Shown here piece by piece: positions 48,823 to 57,714 of a stretch of 64,000 bases of DNA. The stretch lies in assembly GCF_000214035.2 (NCBI RefSeq), contig NZ_AFHG01000057.1, positions 124,001 through 188,000 of the forward strand, in the 5' to 3' direction. Position 1 is the first letter of the stretch. The number at the start of each line of letters is the position of its first letter. The notes under the pieces are model-generated. The model searched no databases. It was not told where the DNA came from and saw only the letters and a program-made list of their open reading frames with translations. The position numbers and the translations under genes were made by a program. Source of the stretch: Methyloversatilis universalis FAM5 (GTDB taxonomy: Bacteria; Pseudomonadota; Gammaproteobacteria; Burkholderiales; Rhodocyclaceae).

Positions 48823-49716
48823 TTACTGCAGCTGCTGGATGCCGGCGATGACCCAGCCGCGTTCGCCGGACACCGGCTTGGCCAGGTGCCACACCTCGTC
48901 GAAGCGCTCCGGCGCGGCATCTGCGTCCTCGCGCAGCAGGCCGCCGAAGCGTACGCTGGCGACGTACTGGCCGCCTTCGGTCACCAGGTCGACCAGCGCT
49001 GCGTCAAGCTGCACCACGTCGATGTGCTGCTGGACCGGGCCGCGTTCCTGGATCTGCATCCGGATTTCCGCGAACACTTCGGGGCTGGTGAACTGACGGA
49101 TGTCCTCCACGTCGCCCTTGTCGTTGGCGGCCTGCAGCCGGACGAAATTCAGCTTGGCCTGACGCAGGAAACCGTCGACGTCAAAATCGGCCGGAATGCC
49201 GTTCGGCGAGGCCGGGCTGCTGCTGCCGGCCACCGGCGCGGCGGCTTCGAAGCGGGTCGCCTGCGGACCGGCTGCACCGGCTGCGGCGCCGGCGTACTGC
49301 ATGCCCTGCTGTTGCTGCGCGGCGCCGCGACGTGCGGCGAACATGCGCCAGACGAACAGCGCGGCCATCACCAGCAGCGCGATCATCATGAAGGACGCCA
49401 TTTCCTCGCCGAAGCCGAGGTGGGAGGCGAGGGCGGCCAGACCGATGCCGGCGGCCAGACCGGCCAGCGGGCCCATCCACGAGCGTTTGGCCGGCTGCGC
49501 GGCACCGGCCGGGGTGGCCGGCTGTGCCTGACGCTGCATGGCACCGGCGTTCTGCGGGCTGGACGGTGCCGGCGCGGCATCGCGCTGCATCGTGGTCGAG
49601 TCGCGCTGGCTGCCGAAGGACTTGCCGCCGCCCATGCGCTTGGCGGCCTCGGCGTCGTGCAGTGCGCCGCCGAGGCCGACCATGGCCACACACAGCGCGA
49701 GCAGGAATTTCTTCAT
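48823..49716 (-). CDS. Tim44-like domain membrane protein
   Basis: A 297-residue protein. Signal peptide (1-24), low-complexity Gln/Ala/Pro region (about 30-75), two membrane helices (about 82-99 and 106-123), then a Tim44-like domain (DFDVDGFLRQAKLNFVRLQAANDKGDVEDIRQFTSPEVFAEI) to the end, closing with RGWVIAGIQQL. Bacterial members are of uncertain role, possibly envelope maintenance. Located between ubiE and ubiJ, as in related bacteria. Confidence 0.85.
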   Translation of the reverse strand: MKKFLLALCVAMVGLGGALHDAEAAKRMGGGKSFGSQRDSTTMQRDAAPAPSSPQNAGAMQRQAQPATPAGAAQPAKRSWMGPLAGLAAGIGLAALASHLGFGEEMASFMMIALLVMAALFVWRMFAARRGAAQQQQGMQYAGAAAGAAGPQATRFEAAAPVAGSSSPASPNGIPADFDVDGFLRQAKLNFVRLQAANDKGDVEDIRQFTSPEVFAEIRMQIQERGPVQQHIDVVQLDAALVDLVTEGGQYVASVRFGGLLREDADAAPERFDEVWHLAKPVSGERGWVIAGIQQLQ

Positions 49717-49857
49717 CTGGACATCTCCGGATAGGGTAAGAGGAGGCAGGGCCTGAAAGTTAGCACACGAAGTGACCGTGAAACCGGACTTTGGTTCTGC
49801 TGTCCTGCCTCCTGCCCGTCGTGTCCGGCCGGCGACGACGGGTCGCCCGGCTGGATC

Positions 49858-50595
49858 TCAAATCTTGAAGCCGCGGTGCAGTGCCACCACGCCCGCGCTC
49901 AGGTTGAAATACTCGACCCGGCCCAGGCCCACCTCGCGCATCATGCCGGCCAGCGTGTCCTGGTCCGGGTGCATGCGGATCGATTCGGCCAGATAGCGGT
50001 AGCTCGCCTCGTCGTTGGCCACCTTCTTGCCGAGCCAGGGCAGCACCTTGAAGGAATACAGGTCGTAGGCCTTTTCCAGCGGCTTGGCCACGCGCGAGAA
50101 CTCCAGCACCAATGCGCGGCCGCCCGGTTTCAGCACCCGGCGGAACTCGGCCAGTGCGCGGTCCTTGTGCGTCATGTTGCGCAGGCCGAAGGCGACGGTG
50201 ACGCAGTCGAAGTAGTTGTCCGGAAAGGGCAGCTTTTCGGCGTCGCACAGCAGGCTGGGCAGCACCAGGCCGGCATCGCGCAGACGGTCCCGGCCTTCGC
50301 CCAGCATGTCCGGGTTGATGTCGGTGTGCCACACCTCACCGCTGGCGCCTGCGCGCTTCGCGTGGGCGATGGTCAGGTCGCCGGTGCCGGCGGCCACGTC
50401 GAGCACGCGATGCCCCGGCCGCACGCCGGCCATCTGTATCGCGAAGGCTTTCCACGCCCGGTGCAGGCCGGCCGACATCAGGTCGTTCATGATGTCGTAG
50501 CGGCGTGCGACCGACGAGAACACGCCGGCCACCCGGCGTGCCTTGGCGCCCTCGGGCACCCGTTCGAAACCGAAATCGGTGGAGTGGTCGCTCAT
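49858..50595 (-). CDS. ubiE: Ubiquinone/menaquinone C-methyltransferase UbiE
   Basis: A 245-residue SAM-dependent methyltransferase. [24 protein letters not shown] is the UbiE signature 1; [20 protein letters not shown] the SAM site; [29 protein letters not shown] motifs II-III. It methylates the benzoquinol ring in ubiquinone synthesis. The start MSDHSTDFG is preferred to an in-frame ATG thirteen codons upstream. Confidence 0.95.
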   Translation of the reverse strand: MSDHSTDFGFERVPEGAKARRVAGVFSSVARRYDIMNDLMSAGLHRAWKAFAIQMAGVRPGHRVLDVAAGTGDLTIAHAKRAGASGEVWHTDINPDMLGEGRDRLRDAGLVLPSLLCDAEKLPFPDNYFDCVTVAFGLRNMTHKDRALAEFRRVLKPGGRALVLEFSRVAKPLEKAYDLYSFKVLPWLGKKVANDEASYRYLAESIRMHPDQDTLAGMMREVGLGRVEYFNLSAGVVALHRGFKI

Positions 50596-50602
50596 GGCCG
50601 CC

Positions 50603-51040
50603 TCAGTGGTGATGGCCGCAGCCACCGCTGCCACAGCCGCCCTTGGGCGCGGCCGGCGGCACCAGGGCCGGGTCGCGGCTGGCGCCGGCGGCGGCCAGGC
50701 GGTGCAGGTAGTCCTCCCACAGCGCCTGCTGGTTCTCGCCCAGCAGATAGAGGTAGTCCCACGAATAGATGCCGCTGTCGTGGCCGTCGGAAAACACCGG
50801 TTTCACCGCGTAGGCGCCGACCGGTTCGACCCGCACGATGTCCACGTCGCGCTTGCCCACCTGGAGGGTTTCCTGGCCCGGCCCGTGGCCGCGCACTTCG
50901 GCGGACGGCGAGCACACGCGGAGGAATTCGAAGGTGAAGCTGAAGCTGCGGCCATTGTCGAAGCTGATGTCCATCACCTTCGACTTCTGCTGCACCTTGA
51001 TTTCGGTGGGGATGGGGGTGTCCTTGTCCAGTCCTGCCAT
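50603..51040 (-). CDS. DUF971 (GBBH-like) protein with Cys/His tail
   Basis: A 145-residue protein. The DUF971 domain ([18 protein letters not shown] near the start, [49 protein letters not shown]) is the gamma-butyrobetaine-hydroxylase N-terminal-like fold, also seen in iron-sulfur assembly factors. The tail [12 protein letters not shown] could bind a metal. It lies seven bases before ubiE on the same strand, a common pairing. Confidence 0.85.
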   Translation of the reverse strand: MAGLDKDTPIPTEIKVQQKSKVMDISFDNGRSFSFTFEFLRVCSPSAEVRGHGPGQETLQVGKRDVDIVRVEPVGAYAVKPVFSDGHDSGIYSWDYLYLLGENQQALWEDYLHRLAAAGASRDPALVPPAAPKGGCGSGGCGHHH

Positions 51041-51153
51041 GATGTCCTGCGAGCGATTCGAAGAATGCGGATGATACCCCTCGCCGGTCGCCGCCGCCCG
51101 CTCCGGCCGGTCTTCCATCAACACGTGACAGCACGCTGACGACCGGGTTTCCG

Positions 51154-51172
51154 TTGTCACTAAACCGTCACC
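51154..51172 (+). promoter_or_regulatory. Pho box of phoB-phoR
   Basis: TTGTCACTAAACCGTCACC has two direct TGTCA/CGTCA half-sites spaced as in the PhoB consensus. TAGACT, a plausible -10, follows ten bases later (51182-51187). This is the layout of a PhoB-activated promoter, so phoB should be autoregulated under phosphate limitation. Confidence 0.75.
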
Positions 51173-51225
51173 CTACTGAAATAGACTGCGTCGCGTACCC
51201 GTCACAGCCCGCACGCACATACGTC

Positions 51226-51915
51226 ATGGCCCGCATTCTTGTCGTCGAGGACGAACCGTCCATCCAGGAACTGATCAGCGTCACGCTCACCCGCACCGGG
51301 CACGACCCGCTGCGCGCGCCGGACGCCGAAACCGCATTGCGCCTGCTGCAGGCCGAACTGCCCGATCTGGTGCTGCTCGACTGGATGCTGCCCGGCCAGA
51401 GCGGCATCGATCTGGCGCGTCGCCTGCGCGGCGACGAGCGCACTCGCGGCGTGCCCATCATCATGCTCACCGCGCGCGGTGACGAACAGTCCAAGGTAAC
51501 CGGTCTGGAAACCGGCGCCGACGACTATGTGACCAAGCCGTTCTCGCCGCGCGAACTGGCGGCCCGCATCAAGGCGGTGCTGCGCCGGCAGAAGCCGCAG
51601 GCAACCGAGGATCCGGTCGAGATCGACGGCCTGCGCCTCGATCCGGCCACCCACCGCGTCACCGCACGCGGCGCCGCGGTGGTGCTCGGTCCGACCGAAT
51701 TCCGCCTGCTGCATTTCTTCATGACCCACGCCGAGCGCGTGCACTCGCGCGCCCAGCTGCTGGACAGCGTGTGGGGCGACCACGTGTTCGTCGAGGAGCG
51801 CACGGTGGACGTGCATATCCGCCGCCTGCGCGGCGCGCTGGAAGCCAGCGGCCACGACGCGCTGATCCAGACCGTGCGCGGCAGCGGCTACCGCCTGTCC
51901 TGCCAGAAGGAGTGA
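51226..51915 (+). CDS. phoB: Phosphate response regulator PhoB
   Basis: A 229-residue OmpR-class regulator. The receiver domain has the acidic pair (VEDE), the phospho-acceptor Asp in VLLDWMLPG (about residue 53), Thr in LTA and Lys in VTKPFSP. The winged-helix domain ends [12 protein letters not shown]. The ATG at 51226 begins [10 protein letters not shown]; the longer frame crosses the Pho box and is rejected. It is followed by phoR. Confidence 0.94.
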   Translation: MARILVVEDEPSIQELISVTLTRTGHDPLRAPDAETALRLLQAELPDLVLLDWMLPGQSGIDLARRLRGDERTRGVPIIMLTARGDEQSKVTGLETGADDYVTKPFSPRELAARIKAVLRRQKPQATEDPVEIDGLRLDPATHRVTARGAAVVLGPTEFRLLHFFMTHAERVHSRAQLLDSVWGDHVFVEERTVDVHIRRLRGALEASGHDALIQTVRGSGYRLSCQKE

Positions 51916-52005
51916 CCGGTCCGCACGGCGGGTGTGGTCGTGGCGGTCGCGCTTGGCTGCGCGACCGCGCATAATCCGCCGCCGTGACCGCCTGCTGCCT
52001 TACTC

Positions 52006-53307
52006 ATGCGTGAATTCTGGTTCCGTGCGGTGCTCCGCATCGCCCTCGTCGCCCTGTGCGCACTGATCGGCTACGCCGCCGACGCACTGGTGCCAGCGCT
52101 GACCTTCGCCTGCGCACTGCTGCTGATCGGCAGCCTGCGCGACCAGTTCGAGATCGGCCGCTTCGACCGCTGGCTCAATTCGACCGGTGAAACCGAACTG
52201 CCGGAAGGCGGTGGCCAGTGGGAATTCCTGTTCGCCAAGCTGGCCCGGCGCGAGCGCAACGCGCGTCACCAGCGCGAGGACCTGCGCAGCCGGCTGGAGC
52301 GCATGCGCGAGGCCAGCCGTGCGATGCCGGACGGCACGCTCATCATGTCGCGCGACGAACTGATCGAGTGGCTGAATCCGATGGCCGAGGAGCATCTCGG
52401 TCTGGACGCCCGGCGCGACATCGCGATGCCCATCCTGAACCTGGTGCGCCAGCCCGAATTCGCCGAATACCTGCAGTCCGGCGAGTACGGCGAGCCGCTG
52501 TCCATGCCGTCGCCGCGCCAGCCCGGCCGCACGCTGCAGCTGCGCGTGGTGCCCTTCGGCGACGACCAGAAGCTGCTGCTCACCCGCGACATCACCCAGC
52601 TCGAAAAGCTGGAAACCATGCGTCGCGATTTCGTCGCCAACGTGTCGCACGAAATGAAGACGCCGCTCACCGTCATCCACGGTTTCCTGGAAACGCTGGA
52701 GGACGCGCTGCCGGACCTGCCGCAGGAACAGGCGCTATCCTTCATCCGCATGGCGCAGCAGCAGTCGGTGCGTATGCAGCGGCTGGTGGACGACCTGCTG
52801 ACGCTGTCAGCGCTGGAAACCGACACGCCGACGCCGGAAGAAAAGGTCGACATGCGCAATCTGCTGGACATCGTGCTGGTCGAGACCAAGGCGCTGTCGT
52901 CCGGCCGGCACACGGTGTCGCTCACCGTCGAGGGCGCGCCGGGCGTGCTGCTCGGCTGCGCGCGCGACCTGCGCAGCGCGCTCGGCAATCTGGCCAGCAA
53001 TGCGGTGCGCTACACGCCGGACGGCGGGACGCTGAAGCTGGACTGGCGGGTGGTCGATGGCTGCGGCGAGTTCTCGGTCACCGACAACGGCATCGGCATC
53101 GATGCCGCCCACATTCCGCGGCTGACCGAACGCTTCTACCGGGTCGACCGCGGCCGTTCGCGTGAAACCGGCGGCACCGGCCTCGGGCTGGCCATCGTGA
53201 AGCACGTGCTGGAACGTCACCAGGCCACGCTGCAGATCGACAGCGAACCGGGTCGTGGCAGCCGCTTCACCGTGCGCTTCCCGGCGCGGCGCACGCTGGC
53301 CGGCTGA
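52006..53307 (+). CDS. phoR: Phosphate sensor histidine kinase PhoR
   Basis: A 433-residue kinase. Two membrane helices near the N-terminus, a PAS-like region (about 95-205), H-box FVANVSHEMKTPLTVIHGF (phospho-His about residue 217), N-box LGNLASNAVRYTP, and G-boxes DNGIGID and GGTGLGLAIVKHVLERH. It phosphorylates PhoB when phosphate is scarce. No pst genes are in the window. Confidence 0.94.
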   Translation: MREFWFRAVLRIALVALCALIGYAADALVPALTFACALLLIGSLRDQFEIGRFDRWLNSTGETELPEGGGQWEFLFAKLARRERNARHQREDLRSRLERMREASRAMPDGTLIMSRDELIEWLNPMAEEHLGLDARRDIAMPILNLVRQPEFAEYLQSGEYGEPLSMPSPRQPGRTLQLRVVPFGDDQKLLLTRDITQLEKLETMRRDFVANVSHEMKTPLTVIHGFLETLEDALPDLPQEQALSFIRMAQQQSVRMQRLVDDLLTLSALETDTPTPEEKVDMRNLLDIVLVETKALSSGRHTVSLTVEGAPGVLLGCARDLRSALGNLASNAVRYTPDGGTLKLDWRVVDGCGEFSVTDNGIGIDAAHIPRLTERFYRVDRGRSRETGGTGLGLAIVKHVLERHQATLQIDSEPGRGSRFTVRFPARRTLAG

Positions 53308-53330
53308 CACGGTCCGGTGTTCCGCCGGAT

Positions 53331-53370
53331 GGTCGGCCAGGAGCAAGGCGCCCGCTCCCCGTGGCCGACC
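53331..53370. terminator. Possible bidirectional hairpin between convergent genes
   Basis: GGTCGGCCA and TGGCCGACC pair across 22 bases that hold an inner GGAGC/GCTCC stem. It lies between the tail-to-tail genes phoR and the PilZ-like gene. No T-tract follows, so intrinsic termination is only possible. Confidence 0.4.
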
Positions 53371-53372
53371 GG

Positions 53373-54977
53373 TCAGTCGGCCGCTCCCAGCTCGACGAAA
53401 GCCACCCGCTCGTAATTGACGCCGAAGCTGTTCAGCCGCACCAGCTGCACGCTGCGCAGCAGTTCGGCGACATAGACCTCGATTTTCCGGTCCTGCTGGA
53501 ACCAGCCGCGCGGCAGCACCAGCGTCGCTTCTTCGCCCATCACCTGCACCGCCGGCAGCAGGAAGGCGCGGACGAAACGTTCGCCCGGCTGCCCCTCTTC
53601 CGGCTGCGGACGCACCGACAGCGCGCGCGGTGTGCCCGGCAGCACGTACAGGCCGTTCAGCAGGCTGCCGTCCGACTCGTACATGAGCCAGGACACCCGG
53701 GCCAGTCGCCAGTGTTCCGAATCCGGCCCGAACACCGCGATCAGCTGGGCGTACTCCACCGGCGTCGTGTCGCGCGGCGCGCGCAGCCGGTAGCCCATCA
53801 CGCTGTGGTCCAGCATGGCCCAGCGCTGCGACGGATACTGCGCGCGCGCGCTGGCCTGGCGCACCGCCAGCTGACCGGTATCCGCCGCGCGTTCGCCGAA
53901 GGTGGCGATGTCGACGAAATCGCTGTGACTGTAGATGCGGGCCGGCGGCGGCTGCACGAAGTCATGGCCGGCGATGAAGAAGTGCATCGATTCCGGCGTC
54001 AGCGCGACCTCGATGTCGCCTTCGCCGGCGCGGCGCTGGAAGCGGCGCGGGTTGGCGGCGTGGCACCAGGGCTTGTACAGCTGCAGCAGCAGCCGGCCGG
54101 CCGACACCGGGTGACAGTCGGCGCCCAGCCCCAGCACTTCCGGCGACTGGCCCTGGCGCAGCCCGGCCACCACGCGCTCGATTTCGCTCGCCAGCCGCGC
54201 CGACCCGAGCCGGCGCAGATGCGGTGAGCGGGCGAACACCTCCAGCGGCCGCGCGCCGCTGTCCTGGTTCAGGTCGACCGCATAGGTTTTGGCGTCGGTG
54301 CCTCCGAACACCGGCATGATTTCGGTCAGCCCGGCATACTGCCCGGCCCAGCGGCATACCCAGTCGAATTCGCGCGGGCTGCGGCCATAGGGGTTGGACA
54401 GGTCGACCAGCAGCACGCCGCAGTAGGATTCCGCCGCGCTCTGCGGGTGGCCGCCTTCCTTCAGGCCGTCCGGCACCGGCTGGGTGGCGTAGCCCCATTC
54501 CTCGGCAGTGCTGTAATAGCCGTGCAGCTCCAGCCACAGGCCGCGCGGCACGGTGCGGCGGGCCCTGAAGTACTCCAGCACCGCAAGGCCGGCATACAGC
54601 ACGCAGCGCTGGCACACCTGGGCCAGCCGCTCATCGCCCAGCGGATTCACGCCGGCGTTTTCGGCCGCCTGTGCGTAGGCCTGGGCCATGGCCAGCCACA
54701 GCGCCACCACCTGACGCAGCACCGCGTCGTCGGCACCGCCCGGCGCGACCGGGCGACTGCTGTAGCGCTTGCTCAGACTCTCCTGCAGGAAGTGCAGTGG
54801 CGGTCGCATCGCCTCCAGCACCGTCAGATAGTCGGCGCTGCGCGGCGGTGTCTGCCGCAGGCCGTACAGCATGCGGGTGAGCGTGTCGCGCACCCGCGGT
54901 ACATTGGTCAGCGGCAGTTCGGCGATCAGCGTCAGGCACTGGGTCGCGTCCCGGTAGTTGAGCGTGGGCGCGGTCAT
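53373..54977 (-). CDS. Large PilZ-like domain protein (downstream paralog)
   Basis: A 534-residue cytoplasmic protein with no leader or membrane helix. The N-terminal two thirds is helical (QESLSKRYSSRPVAPG near residue 60). The last 150 residues read as a PilZ-like barrel: WAMLDHSVMGYRL, then LARVSWLMYESDGSLLNGLYVLPGTPRAL. The RxxxR part of a canonical cyclic-di-GMP site is not clear. The upstream neighbour aligns with it from end to end, so they are old paralogs, coupled by a four-base overlap. Confidence 0.6.
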   Translation of the reverse strand: MTAPTLNYRDATQCLTLIAELPLTNVPRVRDTLTRMLYGLRQTPPRSADYLTVLEAMRPPLHFLQESLSKRYSSRPVAPGGADDAVLRQVVALWLAMAQAYAQAAENAGVNPLGDERLAQVCQRCVLYAGLAVLEYFRARRTVPRGLWLELHGYYSTAEEWGYATQPVPDGLKEGGHPQSAAESYCGVLLVDLSNPYGRSPREFDWVCRWAGQYAGLTEIMPVFGGTDAKTYAVDLNQDSGARPLEVFARSPHLRRLGSARLASEIERVVAGLRQGQSPEVLGLGADCHPVSAGRLLLQLYKPWCHAANPRRFQRRAGEGDIEVALTPESMHFFIAGHDFVQPPPARIYSHSDFVDIATFGERAADTGQLAVRQASARAQYPSQRWAMLDHSVMGYRLRAPRDTTPVEYAQLIAVFGPDSEHWRLARVSWLMYESDGSLLNGLYVLPGTPRALSVRPQPEEGQPGERFVRAFLLPAVQVMGEEATLVLPRGWFQQDRKIEVYVAELLRSVQLVRLNSFGVNYERVAFVELGAAD

Positions 54978-56512
54978 GTCACCGGCTCGATGCGGGCCAG
55001 ATCGAAGTCGGCGCCGCGTTCGATCGATTCGACCAGGCGCACGCGGCGGGGGCCGGCGTCGTCGCCCAGCGTGATGTCGCGCGCCTTGCGGTACCAGCCG
55101 GCGGGCAGGGCGACGCATTCCGGCTGGCCGATGCGCGACACCTCCGGCATCAGCACGCCGCGGGCGGCGTGTTCGCCGCTGCCATCCGGCGCACGGCTGA
55201 GTTCCACCAGACGCGGTGTGCCGGCCAGCATCCGTATGCCGATCTGCAGTTCGCCGTCGCTCATCATGACCCAGCACACATGAGCGAGCATGAACTGCGT
55301 GGCGTTCTCCGGCCGCACTGCCAGCAGCATGCCGTTGGCCACGCGTGCGCCGTCGCCGGTAGCGCGCCGGCCGAGTCGCAGGCCGGCCGGGCTGTCGTCG
55401 AGGATGCGCCAGTCTTCCACCAGATAGCCCGCTGCAACCGTGCGCGGGCCGAGGCTGTCGATCGCGTCGTCGTCGCCACCGAGGAACTGCTGTACCGCCT
55501 CCATGCCGATCACCACCGCGGCGTTCTGCTGCAGCGCCCTGCGCGCTTCGGCGCGGGTGAGGCCGCCCCGGCAGCAGTGGCCGTGCAGGTGGCGCAGCAG
55601 GCGTTCCGCCTGGGCCGGACTCAGTTCGTCACCCAGGCGCAGCGCCAGCGGCGTTTCGCCCTGGGCGAGCAGCGCCAGCCGCTTGCGTACGCTGTGCGAG
55701 AACTCGTCCAGCACCAGCCAGCGCAGCCGGCTGCCGGCCTGCGGCATGCGGGCCACCGGTGCGTCGGCGCTCAGGTCCAGCATCAGCGGCGGCAGCGCGC
55801 TGTGGGTGACCGGCGCGTCGAACACCGCCACCTTGCCGGACCACTTGCCCAGCCAGCGATGCAGCACGCGCAGCTGGCGGTGGGTCAGGCCGAACGGGCT
55901 GGCGCCGTGCAGCAGCACGCACAGCACATAGGCAGCACGCACCGTGGTCGGGCGCTCGTCGTGTATCGCGTCGTCGCGGATCTTGCGTTCCGCCGCACCG
56001 AGCCGCTCGGCCGCGTCGAAGCAGGCGTGCACCCGCCGCCAGTAACCGGGCGCGGGCGTGTGTGCGGTGCGCAGCGCGTCGAGCTGCATCAGGGCCAGCG
56101 CACTCAGCGCGCGATGGGCGATCAGGCCGGTCTGGCCGACAACGGCGCCGTCGCCGTCCAGCGCCGCCGACAGACAGTGCAGGTAGGCGGTGGCCAGCGT
56201 GTCCCACATGCCCTGATTGGCGTCGAAGGCGGCCCGTTCGCCGGCGGACAGCGGCAGCGGGCGGCCGACGAAGCGGTTGGAGGTCGAGGCCTGTATCGAC
56301 AGCACGGTGTCGCGCAGTTCTTCGGCCACACGCAGCCGTTCGCCTGCCGCCAGCGTGCAGCGGTTCAGCAGGTTGAGCTGACCGAGCAGGCGGGCCTGGG
56401 TGGCCAGCGGCTGGCTGCCGTCGGCGCCGTCCAGCCACTCGCGCGCGGTGCGGGCATCGCGGAACTCCGGCAGGTGGGCGCTGCTGGTGGCAGGGAGGGC
56501 AAACAGGTGCAT
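54974..56512 (-). CDS. Large PilZ-like domain protein (upstream paralog)
   Basis: A 512-residue cytoplasmic protein. LSIQASTSNRFVGRPLPLS near residue 75 corresponds to the N-terminal motif of the downstream gene. The C-terminal part has WRILDDSPAGLRLGRRATG (a PilZ DxSxxG-type motif), then MLAHVCWVMMSDGELQIGIRMLAGTPRLVEL. The residues before it do not give a sure RxxxR. Together the pair may form a hetero-complex that reads cyclic di-GMP or has lost that ability; both are inference. Confidence 0.6.
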   Translation of the reverse strand: MHLFALPATSSAHLPEFRDARTAREWLDGADGSQPLATQARLLGQLNLLNRCTLAAGERLRVAEELRDTVLSIQASTSNRFVGRPLPLSAGERAAFDANQGMWDTLATAYLHCLSAALDGDGAVVGQTGLIAHRALSALALMQLDALRTAHTPAPGYWRRVHACFDAAERLGAAERKIRDDAIHDERPTTVRAAYVLCVLLHGASPFGLTHRQLRVLHRWLGKWSGKVAVFDAPVTHSALPPLMLDLSADAPVARMPQAGSRLRWLVLDEFSHSVRKRLALLAQGETPLALRLGDELSPAQAERLLRHLHGHCCRGGLTRAEARRALQQNAAVVIGMEAVQQFLGGDDDAIDSLGPRTVAAGYLVEDWRILDDSPAGLRLGRRATGDGARVANGMLLAVRPENATQFMLAHVCWVMMSDGELQIGIRMLAGTPRLVELSRAPDGSGEHAARGVLMPEVSRIGQPECVALPAGWYRKARDITLGDDAGPRRVRLVESIERGADFDLARIEPVT

Positions 56513-56709
56513 GAAAGACTGTCGTTGTAACCTGATGTAAGCAATTCTATGTGCTGGCGCGGTTTTCCGCGCGGCAGGGCGCCACGCAGGGCACTCTTTT
56601 TGACATCGCTTTTGCGCGATCGATGCTTCGGCTGCCTCCGATCCGGTGTGGCGGCCGTAGACCCGGACAGGTGCGCAGCTTCGCGTGCCCCGATCCGAGG
56701 AGTGCTCCC

Positions 56710-57120
56710 ATGAAGAAAACCCTGTCCCTTCTGTCCCTGTTCGCGCTGACCTTGAGTGCCGGGCCCCTGCACGCCCAACCGGTGACCGGCAAGGCCGGCC
56801 TGCTTACCGATGCCGCAGGCCGGGTGCTCTACGTGTTCGACAAGGACAGCGAGGGCAAGAGTGCGTGCTACGACCCGTGCGCCGCACTGTGGCCGCCTTT
56901 CCTTGCAGCGGCCGATGCGAAACCCGCGGGCGACTACGGTCTGGTGATCCGCAGCGACGGCAGCCGCCAGTGGGCGGTGCGCGGCCGGCCGCTGTACTTC
57001 TACGCCGCCGACAGCGTGCCGGGCCAGGCCACCGGTGACGGCGTGAAGGGCGTGTGGCACGTGGTGCGCGACACGCCTGCGACCGGCGATGCCGGCAGCT
57101 ACCGCCCGAAGGAGTACTGA
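56710..57120 (+). CDS. Exported secreted-repeat protein (COG4315 type)
   Basis: A 136-residue protein with a signal peptide ending at LHA-QP (residue 23) and two copies of the PF03640 repeat: GLLTDAAGRVLYVFDKDSEGKSACYDPCAALWPPF and WAVRGRPLYFYAADSVPGQATGDGV. The paired Cys (ACYDPC) is conserved. Function of the family is unknown. GAGGAG precedes the start. It lies 36 bases before an ECF sigma gene, a frequent pairing, and may be a target or part of that operon. Confidence 0.85.
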   Translation: MKKTLSLLSLFALTLSAGPLHAQPVTGKAGLLTDAAGRVLYVFDKDSEGKSACYDPCAALWPPFLAAADAKPAGDYGLVIRSDGSRQWAVRGRPLYFYAADSVPGQATGDGVKGVWHVVRDTPATGDAGSYRPKEY

Positions 57121-57156
57121 TGCCGTCTGCCGCGATGTGCGTGGCATTATGCGCCG

Positions 57157-57714
57157 ATGCATGATCCTGCCGCTCTCGACGGCTTGCTCGCCCGGGTCGC
57201 GCTGCGCGACCGGGCGGCCTTCCGCCAGCTGTACGACGCCTGTGCGCCGCAGCTGCTGGGGGTGGCGCTGCGTCTGCTCCGACGGCGCGATCTGGCCGAG
57301 GACGTGCTGCAGGACGCCTTTGCCAGCGTGTGGCAGCGCGCTGCCGGCTACCGGGCTGATGCCGGCACGCCGATGGCCTGGCTGACCGCGCTGGTGCGCA
57401 ACCGCGCGCTCGATCTGCTGCGCGCCGAGCGGGTGCGCGCGGCCGAATCGCTCGATCCGGCCGACGCCGAACGCCGTGCCGATGAGCGGCCGGATCCGCT
57501 GGGTCTGCTCGAACAGGCGGCGGACGCCCTTCACCTGCGTCGTTGCATCGACGACATCGAAGGCCCGCAGCGCCAGTGTCTGGCGCTGGCCTATTACCAC
57601 GGGCTTTCGCACAGCGAACTGGCGGCCCATCTGGGCTCGCCGGTCGGCAGCGTGAAAGCCTGGCTCAGGCGCGGTGTCGAGCGCCTGCGCCGCTGCCTGG
57701 AGCACCTGGAATGA
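57157..57714 (+). CDS. ECF sigma factor
   Basis: A 185-residue group 4 sigma factor. Region 2 spans about residues 15-85 (LYDACAPQLLGVALRLLRRRDLAEDVLQDAFASVW, then AWLTALVRNRALDLLR), and region 4 about 125-180 (QRQCLALAYYHGLSHSELAAHLGSPVGSVKAWLRRGVERLRRCL). It is coupled by four bases to its anti-sigma gene. The group resembles SigK-type sigma factors. Confidence 0.92.
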   Translation: MHDPAALDGLLARVALRDRAAFRQLYDACAPQLLGVALRLLRRRDLAEDVLQDAFASVWQRAAGYRADAGTPMAWLTALVRNRALDLLRAERVRAAESLDPADAERRADERPDPLGLLEQAADALHLRRCIDDIEGPQRQCLALAYYHGLSHSELAAHLGSPVGSVKAWLRRGVERLRRCLEHLE

